This document shows positions 45,673 to 53,751 of a stretch of 64,000 nt of DNA, in pieces. This stretch comes from Siphonobacter curvatus. Lineage in GTDB: Bacteria > Bacteroidota > Bacteroidia > Cytophagales > Spirosomataceae. The notes beneath the pieces were generated by a model. That model was not told the DNA's origin and searched no databases. It was given only the letters and a program-made list of their open reading frames with translations. Within the stretch, counting starts at the first letter, position 1. Each line of letters starts with the position of its first letter. A program made the position numbers and the translations under genes. The stretch is taken from contig NZ_PTRA01000004.1 in NCBI RefSeq assembly GCF_002943425.1, positions 327,413 through 391,412 of the forward strand, in the 5' to 3' direction.

Positions 45673-46704
45673 CTATTCCTCGTTTGACGCATGGCTTTTC
45701 AACAATTCCTGCTCGATGTCTTCAATACTGGGTAAGGTTCCTTTGAGATCGCTGGGAATGGACTCGGTAAGTTCGTACGCTGAGATGCCAATGGGTTTAT
45801 TGATGTCTTTCAACGAGTATTCTGCCACCACTTTATTCTTCTCTTGGCAAATCAACAGACCGATGCTGGGCTGATCGAATTCGCTTTTTAGCTGATCGTC
45901 TACAACAGAAAGGTAGAAATTCAGTTTCCCGGCAAACTCTGGGACAAACTTTCCCGTCTTTAGTTCGACGACAACATAGCAACGAAGTTTGACGTGGTAA
46001 AACAGCAAGTCGATATAGAAATCTTGCCCGTCTACTTCCAAGTGATACTGTTTCCCCAGAAAGGCAAAACCAGCTCCCAATTCCAGTAAAAACTTCGTAA
46101 TGTGCTCGGTCAGGGCGTTTTCGAGGTCTTTTTCCTGATAATCTTCCCGCAGGGTAAGAAAGTCGAAGATGTACGGATCTTTGGTTAGCTGTTGAGCCAA
46201 GTCCGACTGAATAGCTGGTAAGCGGGCTTCGAAATTACTGATGGCCTTACCCTGCCGCTCATACAGACTGGATTTGATCTGCATACTCAATACATCGCGT
46301 GACCAACCGTTTTCCAAGGCTTTCTGCGTGTAAAATTCCCGTTCTTCCCGGGATTTTACTTTATCCATTAAGATGACGTAATGACTCCAGGGTAATTGTG
46401 CAACGGACGGTTGCACAATTAGAAAATCGGGATACAGATCGGCAAATTTTCGCATATACAACAGATTCCGCTTGGAAAGGCCCTGCATATCCGGAAATGC
46501 GCTCCGCAAATCTTCCGCCAGTTGATCCACTACTTTCGAACCCCAACCTTTTGCTTCCTGCTGGGAAAGAATGGTATGACCAATTCGCCAATACAGGTAC
46601 AATAACTCGGCATTGGCAGCTAGTACCGCCCGCAAGCGGGAGTTGCTGATTTCATTACGAAGTTCGGCCAGTAAAGAACCGTAGTTGCTGGGGAGTGTCG
46701 ACAT
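45673..46704 (-). CDS. PDDEXK nuclease domain protein, YhcG/DUF1016 family
   Basis: A 343-residue protein with the two YhcG parts. The N-terminal DUF1016 helical domain (about 15-150) holds YWRIGHTILSQQEAKGWGSK, LAEDLRSAFPDMQGLSKRNL and LPWSHYVILMDKV; the C-terminal PDDEXK nuclease domain (about 170-330) holds FYIDLLFYHVKLRCYVVVEL-K, that is the D...ExK active site. YhcG-type proteins are found beside restriction-modification and toxin loci, sometimes as stand-alone genes. Here no partner methylase or specificity gene is visible. Confidence 0.95.
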   Translation of the reverse strand: MSTLPSNYGSLLAELRNEISNSRLRAVLAANAELLYLYWRIGHTILSQQEAKGWGSKVVDQLAEDLRSAFPDMQGLSKRNLLYMRKFADLYPDFLIVQPSVAQLPWSHYVILMDKVKSREEREFYTQKALENGWSRDVLSMQIKSSLYERQGKAISNFEARLPAIQSDLAQQLTKDPYIFDFLTLREDYQEKDLENALTEHITKFLLELGAGFAFLGKQYHLEVDGQDFYIDLLFYHVKLRCYVVVELKTGKFVPEFAGKLNFYLSVVDDQLKSEFDQPSIGLLICQEKNKVVAEYSLKDINKPIGISAYELTESIPSDLKGTLPSIEDIEQELLKSHASNEE

Positions 46705-46778
46705 GCGTTCAAAATTAACGCCTAAAATCAGTACTTTATCCCTAAAAATTCATCAAAAAATTAGGGCATGGTCCCCTT

Positions 46779-48929
46779 TCAGCTTTTGAGTTTTGCGGGT
46801 ACTAAAGGCAAGTCCCGTACGCGTTTGCCACTAGCCCGATACAGAGCATTGGCCAGAGCCGCCGCCGTGGGTCCCTGCACCGCTTCACCGGCTCCCAGCA
46901 CTGGTTCCTGGGGGCGATCGATCACGACTACCTCCACTTCCGGTATTTCACTCATGCGGAAAATTGGATACGAAACCCAATCCCGACTCGTAATCTGCTG
47001 GGCATCGAACTGTACCTGTTCTTTCAGCGTCCAGCTCGCGGCCTGAATCAGTCCACCTTCCGTCTGATTTTTAAGACCGTCCGGGTTGATGACTTCACCG
47101 GCGTCAATCACGCTCCACAAATTCATGACCTGAATCTGATCGCCGGTGATGCGTACGCGGGCCGCTACGGCACAGTAGGCCGCCGTGTTTTTATAGCGGG
47201 CAAACGCAATGCCTACGCCTTCTTTGGGCTTTATCCGCTCGTTTTGAATCAATTCTTGTAAACGACGCAGTACAGCAATGGCCCGCTCGTCTTCCAGGTG
47301 CATGATTCGAAACTCAAAGGGGTCTTTCTCCGCTTTTTCGGCCAGTTCATCCATGAACGATTCAATGGCAAAGACATTCCCGAACGCTCCCAGAGCCCGC
47401 AGGGAAGAAACCCGCAAAGGACCTTCGAACTGATGAGCGTCCACGGCTACGTCAGGGATACGGTAGTACGGTTCAGAATTACGAATGGTACCACCATTAA
47501 TACTGGATGCCGGTTTTTTAGGGATCGGCGGATCAAGGTAACGGGCCAGGAGCAGATTCGCTGGATCACCACCGGGCCGGGCCGTATACGTATCCGACCA
47601 GAGGGTGTAATTCCACTGCTCAATCCGACCCGTAGTACTCAGGCGAGCTTCGGCTTCCAGAATCATGGCACTGCCGTAAGGTTCCCAGGCGTGTTCTTCA
47701 TCGCGGGACCATTGCAGACGAATCGGATGTTCCGGATACGCCATCGCCAGCCAGGCGGCTTCGGCGGCTACATCGTCGGCTCCGTTGTGCCCGTAACAAC
47801 CCGAACCCGCCATACCGATAACATGAATCCGATCCAGGGGCAGCTTCAGCAACCGATGCAGCGTTTCACGCAGCGGAAATACACCCTGACTGTGCGACCA
47901 TACCCGCAGCGTCCCTTTCTGATACCAGGCTAGGGCACACGAAGGGCCAATGGAGCCGTGCATCAGATAGGGCTTGAAGTACTGAGCCTTGATCGTAGTA
48001 GGTCCGGTCGGTTGCCCTTTTTCGTGCACGCGTTCAATGCGGGCGGGCAGGGACTTCAGGTAAGAAACGAGTGCCGTACCCGTCGGTAAGGGTTGTACGT
48101 CCGTCCAGCGAACACTTTCCTGCAAGGTCCATTGGGCTTGCATGGCCTGAAACTCTTCGGTAGCGATCACGCCGACCAAACTTCCCTGTACGACTACTTT
48201 CTGAATCCCCGGAATCTGTTTTCGTACGTTTGACTCATCGAGTTTTTCAAGGCGGGCCCCATACGAAGGCGGTCGCACCATGCGGGCGTGTACCATGCCG
48301 GGCAATCGTAAATCCTGAATGAACCAGGTTTCTGCCCGTACCATCCGGTTGATTTCGGGACGCGGCATGGGTTTACCCACCAGTTGATACTCTTCCTTGG
48401 GTTTAAGGGCTACATTCCCTCGTACCTCATCCTGTAATTGCTTTCCGTTGAGGAGTTCCTTCCAGCTAATCTGCTTATTCTTCCATCGAATGGTACCCGC
48501 GGCAAACTGAAGTTCCTCTACCGGCTTCCGCCATTGCTTCGCCGCCAGTTCAAGCAGTTTTTGCCGAGCTGCCGCTGCTGCGTACCGAACGGCCATGGCA
48601 CTGTTTTCGATGGATGCACTGCCAGCCGTGTAACTTTCATCGGGCGTACGGTCGGTATCGGCCATTACTACTTCTACCTGACTCAGCGGCAGATTCAGCT
48701 CTTCGGCAGCTACCTGGGCCACGGCGGTGCGAATCCCCTGTCCGAGTTCCATTTTCCCGGTAAAAACGCGAATCTGACCATTCTCCAGTATCTCCAGCCA
48801 GGCCCGAATGCGGGGATCTCGTTGCAGGCTGCCCGGCAGTTCATCCGCTTCGGGTACCCAGGACGGTAGCGTGAACCCAATCGTCAGCGTACCCATCGTT
48901 TTCAGAAAATCTCTTCGTGACGTATGCAT
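46779..48929 (-). CDS. Xanthine dehydrogenase family protein, molybdopterin-binding subunit
   Basis: A 716-residue large subunit of a periplasmic molybdenum hydroxylase, exported through the Tat path (TSRRDFLKTMGTLTIGFTLP). GKMELGQGIRTAVAQVAAEEL and the VVMADTDRTPDESYTAGSAS block are the signatures of the isoquinoline-1-oxidoreductase/aldehyde-oxidase beta-like type; GSGCYGHNGADDVAAEAAWL is the cofactor-proximal block and the C-terminal GAGEAVQGPTAAALANAL holds the catalytic Glu. The family hydroxylates N-heterocycles or oxidises aldehydes using water. The Fe-S subunit gene lies 4 bases upstream. Substrate unknown; the neighbouring PKS operon is a candidate source. Confidence 0.95.
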   Translation of the reverse strand: MHTSRRDFLKTMGTLTIGFTLPSWVPEADELPGSLQRDPRIRAWLEILENGQIRVFTGKMELGQGIRTAVAQVAAEELNLPLSQVEVVMADTDRTPDESYTAGSASIENSAMAVRYAAAAARQKLLELAAKQWRKPVEELQFAAGTIRWKNKQISWKELLNGKQLQDEVRGNVALKPKEEYQLVGKPMPRPEINRMVRAETWFIQDLRLPGMVHARMVRPPSYGARLEKLDESNVRKQIPGIQKVVVQGSLVGVIATEEFQAMQAQWTLQESVRWTDVQPLPTGTALVSYLKSLPARIERVHEKGQPTGPTTIKAQYFKPYLMHGSIGPSCALAWYQKGTLRVWSHSQGVFPLRETLHRLLKLPLDRIHVIGMAGSGCYGHNGADDVAAEAAWLAMAYPEHPIRLQWSRDEEHAWEPYGSAMILEAEARLSTTGRIEQWNYTLWSDTYTARPGGDPANLLLARYLDPPIPKKPASSINGGTIRNSEPYYRIPDVAVDAHQFEGPLRVSSLRALGAFGNVFAIESFMDELAEKAEKDPFEFRIMHLEDERAIAVLRRLQELIQNERIKPKEGVGIAFARYKNTAAYCAVAARVRITGDQIQVMNLWSVIDAGEVINPDGLKNQTEGGLIQAASWTLKEQVQFDAQQITSRDWVSYPIFRMSEIPEVEVVVIDRPQEPVLGAGEAVQGPTAAALANALYRASGKRVRDLPLVPAKLKS

Positions 48930-48933
48930 AGGC

Positions 48934-49392
48934 TTAGTGACTGGCTCGTTTAACGGCCCGCAGGATACGGCTTTGCGTGCCGCAACGGCAGAGTACGCGC
49001 TCGAGTCCTTCCCGAATCGCGGCTTCGTCGGGTTTGGGATTTTCGTTGAGCAGGGATACCGCCGACAGGATCATGCCATTGAGGCAGTACCCGCACTGGG
49101 CGGCCTGTTCGTCAATGAAAGCCTGCTGGACCGGATGGAGTTGCGTGCCCTGAGCGATTCCTTCCAGGGTTGTGATTTCCTGTTTCTGTACCGTCTCGAC
49201 GGCAATCAGGCAACTTGGTTGAGCTTTCCCATCCAGGAGCACCATACAAGCTCCGCATTGCTGAAGCCCGCAACCGTACTTGGGACCGTTGAGCTGTAAG
49301 TGATTGCGTAAGACGTACAATAAAGGAGTAGCCGGGTCAACGGTGAGGCGATGCGACTGTCCGTTGACGCGTAAGTGTAGGGTAGCTTCCAT
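48934..49392 (-). CDS. (2Fe-2S)-binding subunit of the molybdenum hydroxylase
   Basis: A 152-residue protein from the ATG at 49392 (MEATLHLRVNGQSHRLTVDP). Residues 1-75 are a plant-ferredoxin-like domain with C41, C46, C49 and C61; the rest is the all-helical domain with the second cluster, C100-X2-C103 and C135-X-C137. Both [2Fe-2S] clusters are therefore complete. A longer frame to 49491 would add 33 unrelated residues. It begins 79 bases after the phosphopantetheinyl transferase gene on the same strand, so it could be read through from the PKS operon. Confidence 0.95.
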   Translation of the reverse strand: MEATLHLRVNGQSHRLTVDPATPLLYVLRNHLQLNGPKYGCGLQQCGACMVLLDGKAQPSCLIAVETVQKQEITTLEGIAQGTQLHPVQQAFIDEQAAQCGYCLNGMILSAVSLLNENPKPDEAAIREGLERVLCRCGTQSRILRAVKRASH

Positions 49393-49471
49393 CGTTTCGC
49401 AAACTGGTATGCTTGCTCTAACGTTGGTACTAGGGGATTGTTTTGGGGGAAGAACGCTTTGGGATGAAAGG

Positions 49472-50032
49472 TTAGACAGTGGGCAGTACAAACGCCCCGT
49501 AATGGCCGTGGTGAGATATACCGAGGGGAATGTTTAGTCCCGTTGTGGTCTGTTGCCAGTAGGGCGCCCCATCGGCATCCTTGACGAGTGCACCATCGCC
49601 GTAACGCAAGGCCGCTTCCGATCGAATGGCCTGCCGCAGAGCCGCGTGCTGAGATGCGTACGAGGATTCGGCCAAGCCAAGTACCCGGGCCCGGTCGAAT
49701 ACCGGGGCCGTACTAGCCAGGGTCAGGATGTATCGCTGAGTATACTGGGTTTGGGTGTACAGGCAGCTCTGCTGGTAGCTCACCCGTCCCAGTCCGCTAT
49801 CCCTATCCAGTTCAAAACAGTGAATCAGCAAAGGCACGAAGGCACGCCCAGCGGTGGGATGCTGCTTGTACACACTTTCCTTCATACTCCAGAGCGTCCA
49901 GACCATGCGGTCGGGATCGGAGGCCGTACGAATGCGTTGCTGCTCATCCGGCAGAAAAACCTTATCGAGAAAGCCCCGGCGTTGCCAGTTACTGTCCCGC
50001 CGGGCCTGAGCCAGATCGACCAGATCAATCAC
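49472..50032 (-). CDS. 4'-phosphopantetheinyl transferase (holo-ACP synthase-like)
   Basis: A 186-residue enzyme that would load the phosphopantetheine arm onto the ACP encoded just upstream. The start is the GTG at 50032, overlapping the ACP stop in GTGATTGA; the first residues IDLVDLAQARRDSN match the AcpS-type opening, and MVWTLWSMKESVYKQHP is the WSxKE(A/S)xxK metal- and CoA-binding motif. The C-terminal part (about 100-186) is less conserved and unusually polar. Last gene of the seven-gene PKS operon. Confidence 0.87.
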   Translation of the reverse strand: MIDLVDLAQARRDSNWQRRGFLDKVFLPDEQQRIRTASDPDRMVWTLWSMKESVYKQHPTAGRAFVPLLIHCFELDRDSGLGRVSYQQSCLYTQTQYTQRYILTLASTAPVFDRARVLGLAESSYASQHAALRQAIRSEAALRYGDGALVKDADGAPYWQQTTTGLNIPLGISHHGHYGAFVLPTV

Positions 50033-50276
50033 TGACTTTTTCCCGGATAATATCCATAGCAGCTCCGACGGTTTGCATGCGTTCCATGGATTCGTTGTCG
50101 ATTTCAATTTGATAGGCTTCTTCCACGTCCAGCACAATATCCACCAGATTAGCCGAATTGATTTTCAGGTCTTTAATAAAATTTGACTCCGGGGAAAGCT
50201 GAGCAAAGGCTTCTTCGTCCTGTACGTAAGGTTTAATAATCTCTTTCAGACTTTCGATCAATTGGGCTTCGTTCAT
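50025..50276 (-). CDS. Acyl carrier protein
   Basis: An 83-residue four-helix carrier protein. Ser41 in LKINSANLVDIVLDVEEAY is the phosphopantetheine site; the usual Asp-Ser-Leu is Asn-Ser-Ala here, a variant found in specialised ACPs. Acidic helices 2 and 3 are conserved. It overlaps the ketosynthase gene by four bases (ATGA) at its 5' end and the transferase gene at its 3' end. A dedicated ACP for the operon. Confidence 0.95.
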   Translation of the reverse strand: MNEAQLIESLKEIIKPYVQDEEAFAQLSPESNFIKDLKINSANLVDIVLDVEEAYQIEIDNESMERMQTVGAAMDIIREKVSD

Positions 50277-51541
50277 ACGTATTTTTTGAATAGGACACAG
50301 GCGTTTACATCACCAAAGCCAAAATTAGCTTTAGCAATCACCTGAATAGCTTTTGAAATAGATTGCTGAGGAATTTTTTCGGAATCAATCAAGGCGGTAA
50401 TGTCGGGATGTAGGTCTTCGCTGTTCCGGGACGGATAGATAAAGCCTTCACTCAGTTCGAGCACCGCCGCTACACTTTCAATGGCTCCGGCAGCACTCAG
50501 GCAATGGCCGATCATGCCTTTCAGGGAATTGATGTACGGAAAATCCGCCCCGCCTCGCCCTAAGGCCTGCGTCCAGGCCAGAATTTCGGCGGAATCTTTC
50601 GTTGTCGCCGTTAAGTGGCCATCGATCAAATCCACGGCTTCCGGAGATACCCCTGCGTGAGCCAATGCCTGTTCAATGCAGCGGCGTACGGCCGTGGGAT
50701 TGGGAGCCGTCATAGAACCACCGCCCCGCTGCCCACCGGCATTGACATGGCCGCCGAGTACTTCACCGTAAATCGCCGCATTCCGGGCCAGGGCACTTTC
50801 CAGCGATTCGAGTACTAAAGCACCCGCTCCACTGCCGGGTACAAAACCGCTGGCCGTAGCACTCAGCGGTCGGGAGCCGCGTTCGGGTGAGTCATTGTGC
50901 TGATAAGTCATCACCCGCATGGCGTCAAACCCGCCCCAGATGTAGGGTCCGTGATCGTTGCAACTGCCCGCCAGCATCCGCTGGGCCTGACCGCTGGCAA
51001 TGCGGTCGTAGGCCCAGAGAATGGCTTCCGTGCCCGTGGCACAGGCGGAAGAATTGGTTGTCGTCTGATTCCCGCAACCCAGCATACCACCCAAATAGGC
51101 ACTGATGCCGCTGGCCATGGTTTGCGTCACGACCGAACTGCCCAGTCGCCGTACCTGCCCTTCATCTACTTTATAAATGGCTTCCCGAAATTTGTCTACG
51201 CCCAACATCCCCGTACCAAAGACAATGCCGCTGTCCCAGTCCGGTTCAGTCGGTTGTTCGGGCAAACCAGCCTTTCGCCAGGCTTCAACGCCGGCCATGA
51301 CACCGTAGAGAATGCCGCTACTATTGAGCTGTTTTAACTGCAATTCGCTGAAGTACTGTTGTTTCTGTTCCTCGGTGACGGGCGGTATACCGCCGATCTG
51401 ACAGGAGAATTTCAACTCAGCTAGCTGGGGTTGAAAGCGGACGCCGCTCTCCCCCGCCTGCAAGGCCTGCGTAAAAGCCGGGATCCCTACGCCATTGGGA
51501 GCAGCGACCCCCAAACCCGTAATAATGACGCGTTTACGCAT
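50273..51541 (-). CDS. Beta-ketoacyl-ACP synthase, FabF/KAS II-like
   Basis: A 422-residue thiolase-fold condensing enzyme with a complete Cys-His-His triad: Cys167 in TTNSSACATGTEAI, His309 in IDGHLTATTKDS and His346 in KGMIGHCLSAAGA. The DGHLTAT block replaces the usual NAHGTGT of FabF, a feature of KAS enzymes in secondary-metabolite loci (aryl polyene/flexirubin type). It would extend acyl chains on the neighbouring ACP with malonyl units. Overlaps the dehydratase gene by eight bases. Confidence 0.95.
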   Translation of the reverse strand: MRKRVIITGLGVAAPNGVGIPAFTQALQAGESGVRFQPQLAELKFSCQIGGIPPVTEEQKQQYFSELQLKQLNSSGILYGVMAGVEAWRKAGLPEQPTEPDWDSGIVFGTGMLGVDKFREAIYKVDEGQVRRLGSSVVTQTMASGISAYLGGMLGCGNQTTTNSSACATGTEAILWAYDRIASGQAQRMLAGSCNDHGPYIWGGFDAMRVMTYQHNDSPERGSRPLSATASGFVPGSGAGALVLESLESALARNAAIYGEVLGGHVNAGGQRGGGSMTAPNPTAVRRCIEQALAHAGVSPEAVDLIDGHLTATTKDSAEILAWTQALGRGGADFPYINSLKGMIGHCLSAAGAIESVAAVLELSEGFIYPSRNSEDLHPDITALIDSEKIPQQSISKAIQVIAKANFGFGDVNACVLFKKYV

Positions 51542-51971
51542 AAGCCTCTGGTTTAATCATGCCCGCAATGCTGCCCCGGGCTACTAACTCGCCCCCACTG
51601 TTGAACAGTTGTACCTGACACTTTAATTTATGAAAACGAAAATAGTCTTTCTTTGAACGAACGGTTACGGTTTCTCCGGGATACACGGGTATGAAAAAGT
51701 CAATCTGAACGGATGACAGAGCCATTTGAATGCCCTGTACCGAGGCTACTAAAAAAATACCCAGGCATACCACCCCAATCTGAGCCATCACTTCGGTCAG
51801 AATGACGCCGGGCGTCACGGGTAAATCCTTGAAGTGACCCTTATAAAAATACGAATCAGCCGGGAACGTGTAGGTCCCTTCCACGCCGTTTTCGTCCACG
51901 TGTTGCAAGGCATCTACGAATAAAAAAGGCGTCTGGTACGGCAGCAGGGCCAGAATTTCCTCGGATTTCAT
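51534..51971 (-). CDS. FabZ/FabA-like hotdog dehydratase
   Basis: A 145-residue single-hotdog protein. FYKGHFKDLPVTPGVILTEVMAQ aligns with the FabZ active-site helix, with His46 in GHF and Glu60 in the position of the catalytic acid; the Pro-rich PVTPGV is as in FabZ. It would dehydrate 3-hydroxyacyl-ACP, or less likely act as a thioesterase. Seventeen bases separate it from the type III PKS gene, and it overlaps the ketosynthase gene. Confidence 0.9.
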   Translation of the reverse strand: MKSEEILALLPYQTPFLFVDALQHVDENGVEGTYTFPADSYFYKGHFKDLPVTPGVILTEVMAQIGVVCLGIFLVASVQGIQMALSSVQIDFFIPVYPGETVTVRSKKDYFRFHKLKCQVQLFNSGGELVARGSIAGMIKPEAYA

Positions 51972-51988
51972 GAATCAATTGTTTCAAT

Positions 51989-53041
51989 TTACCAGCGAAG
52001 CAGGACCCGCTGGGCTGTAAAACCGGGACCAAAACTTAGCATCAGCCCAATGGAGCCTTTTTCGGGCTGTTTTTGCAGGAACCGTTCGAGCACGTAAAGA
52101 ACCGTGGCACTCGACATATTACCGAATTGACGCAACACCTCTTTCGTATCATCCAGGTTTTTATTCCAGGCACTGAATAGCTCTTCTACCGTCTCCACGA
52201 TTTTCTTACCACCGGGGTGAAAAATCAGGTGTGAAACGTCACCGAGCGTCAGCCCGTTTTTAGCCAGAAAAGGCTCGACAATGGCCGAGAAATGAGCAGC
52301 AATGGTTTCGGGTACCGCTTTATCGAGTACCATCTGCAGGCCGGAATTGGTCAGGTCAAAGCCCATGATGTCGATGGCATCGTAGAAGTGATACATCTCT
52401 TCATCGATGATTTCGGGGCCTGTGTCGTCAGGGTGCGAAGACACGAGTACGCAGGCCGCACCGTCGCCGAAAATGGCCGCACTGACGATGTTTGCCATCG
52501 AAAAATCATCGAGCTGGAAGGTTGCCGTTGGAGCTTCGATAGCCAGTACTGCCGCCCGTTTGCCAGGATTAGCTTTCAGGAAATTCTTTGCGTAAATCAG
52601 TCCGGATACCCCCGCCACACAACCCATTTCGGTGACGGGCAGGCGTACAATATCCTGCCGCATCTGAAGGCTATTGATCAAAAAAGCATCTACCGACGGA
52701 ATCATCATGCCCGTGCAGCTCACCGTAATGAGAAAGTCCAGATCGGTTGCCTGCCAACCCGCCTGAGCCAGTGCCTGACTGACAACGGTTTCACCCAGCT
52801 TGACGACTTCCCGCCGATAAATCAGATTTTTCTCTTCAAAAGACGTACGGGTAAATACCTCTTCCGGGTCCATGATGGAGTACCGCTGATCGACCGCCGC
52901 GTTTTCGAAAATTTTTACGACTTTTCGCTGAAAACGAGGTTCCTGACCAGCCAGCCAGGTTTCCAGAAAAGGCATAATCTCTTTAGTAGCCCTGGAATGC
53001 GGCGGGGAGGCTTTGGCTACCGTGGTAATGGTTACAGGCAT
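51989..53041 (-). CDS. Type III polyketide synthase (chalcone/stilbene synthase family)
   Basis: A 350-residue homodimeric-type condensing enzyme from the ATG at 53041 (MPVTITTVAKASPPHSRATK); it overlaps the methyltransferase stop by ten bases. The catalytic triad is intact: Cys141 in VTEMGCVAGVSGL, His275 in LIFHPGGKK and Asn308 in RQFGNMSSATVL; the C-terminal SFGPGFTAQ is the GFGPG loop. Bacterial members with long-chain starters make alkylresorcinols or alkylpyrones. The ACP, ketosynthase and dehydratase encoded downstream suggest an acyl-ACP starter supplied on site. Core enzyme of the operon. Confidence 0.96.
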   Translation of the reverse strand: MPVTITTVAKASPPHSRATKEIMPFLETWLAGQEPRFQRKVVKIFENAAVDQRYSIMDPEEVFTRTSFEEKNLIYRREVVKLGETVVSQALAQAGWQATDLDFLITVSCTGMMIPSVDAFLINSLQMRQDIVRLPVTEMGCVAGVSGLIYAKNFLKANPGKRAAVLAIEAPTATFQLDDFSMANIVSAAIFGDGAACVLVSSHPDDTGPEIIDEEMYHFYDAIDIMGFDLTNSGLQMVLDKAVPETIAAHFSAIVEPFLAKNGLTLGDVSHLIFHPGGKKIVETVEELFSAWNKNLDDTKEVLRQFGNMSSATVLYVLERFLQKQPEKGSIGLMLSFGPGFTAQRVLLRW

Positions 53042-53751
53042 ACGTTTTTCAAAATCCATTGGTAGCGGAACGCCCACTTCCAGGTGATACGAACCGAAGC
53101 AAAGCAAACCTGTTTGGAAAAGGCTTCGAGTTCTGATTTTTTAAAGCCCCGCAGGATGGAAATAAGTCCGTCCTGTCGGGTCATGGGATGCAGTCGGAAC
53201 GCCCAGCAGACGAGTTCAAACAGGCGGTAAGCCCAGGTACTGCGATGCAGGTCATTCACTACTACACCGATTCGGGCCTGAGCGTTAAACAGGTTCAACA
53301 GATACCGAATTTCAGTGTCACTGAAATGATGGAGGGTCAGCGTGGCTAACACCACATCATAATTCAGAGCTTGGAAATCAGAGCTAAACACATCCAGTAC
53401 TTCATAGGAAATTTCGGAATAATCCAACGAACACTGCTGAGCGTGATCGATGGTAAAAGCATTGGCATCCACCCCGATGATTTGTAGAGACTGGCCCGTT
53501 TTTCGACCCCAGTCGGCTACGGCCCGGCACATATCGCCATTGCCACAACCTATATCCAGGATGGTCACTGTTTGCTGAGGATCTACCTCCCGAAGTAGCT
53601 GTTTGACACCGTTCAGCGTAACCGCGTTGCCACCCAGCCAGCGATTGATGGCAGCGATTTCGTCCAGGGTATCCCGCAATTCTTCACCTTCCAGCGAAAA
53701 ATCATCCATCACTTCGGGTTCACGGCTGCGATTACGAGTATTCAGGGGCAT
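53032..53751 (-). CDS. Class I SAM-dependent methyltransferase
   Basis: A 239-residue methyltransferase. VTILDIGCGNGDMCRAVADW (motif I near residues 64-73) binds SAM, IIGVDANAFTIDHA is motif II, and VVLATLTLHHFSDTE is motif post-I/III of the UbiE/COQ5-like group. As a member of the PKS operon it most likely O- or C-methylates the aromatic or pyrone product. It overlaps the flavoprotein gene by 20 bases and the PKS gene by 10. Confidence 0.94.
   Translation of the reverse strand: MPLNTRNRSREPEVMDDFSLEGEELRDTLDEIAAINRWLGGNAVTLNGVKQLLREVDPQQTVTILDIGCGNGDMCRAVADWGRKTGQSLQIIGVDANAFTIDHAQQCSLDYSEISYEVLDVFSSDFQALNYDVVLATLTLHHFSDTEIRYLLNLFNAQARIGVVVNDLHRSTWAYRLFELVCWAFRLHPMTRQDGLISILRGFKKSELEAFSKQVCFASVRITWKWAFRYQWILKNVCL

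Noticed and set aside
47298..48869. Long plus-strand frames (up to 211 codons) opposite the molybdenum hydroxylase gene
   Set aside because: Arg/Pro/Gly-rich translations typical of antisense frames of a GC-richer gene; the minus-strand gene explains the sequence fully.
52292..53065. 257-codon plus-strand frame opposite the type III PKS gene
   Set aside because: Antisense of a PKS with an intact catalytic triad; the translation has no recognisable domain.
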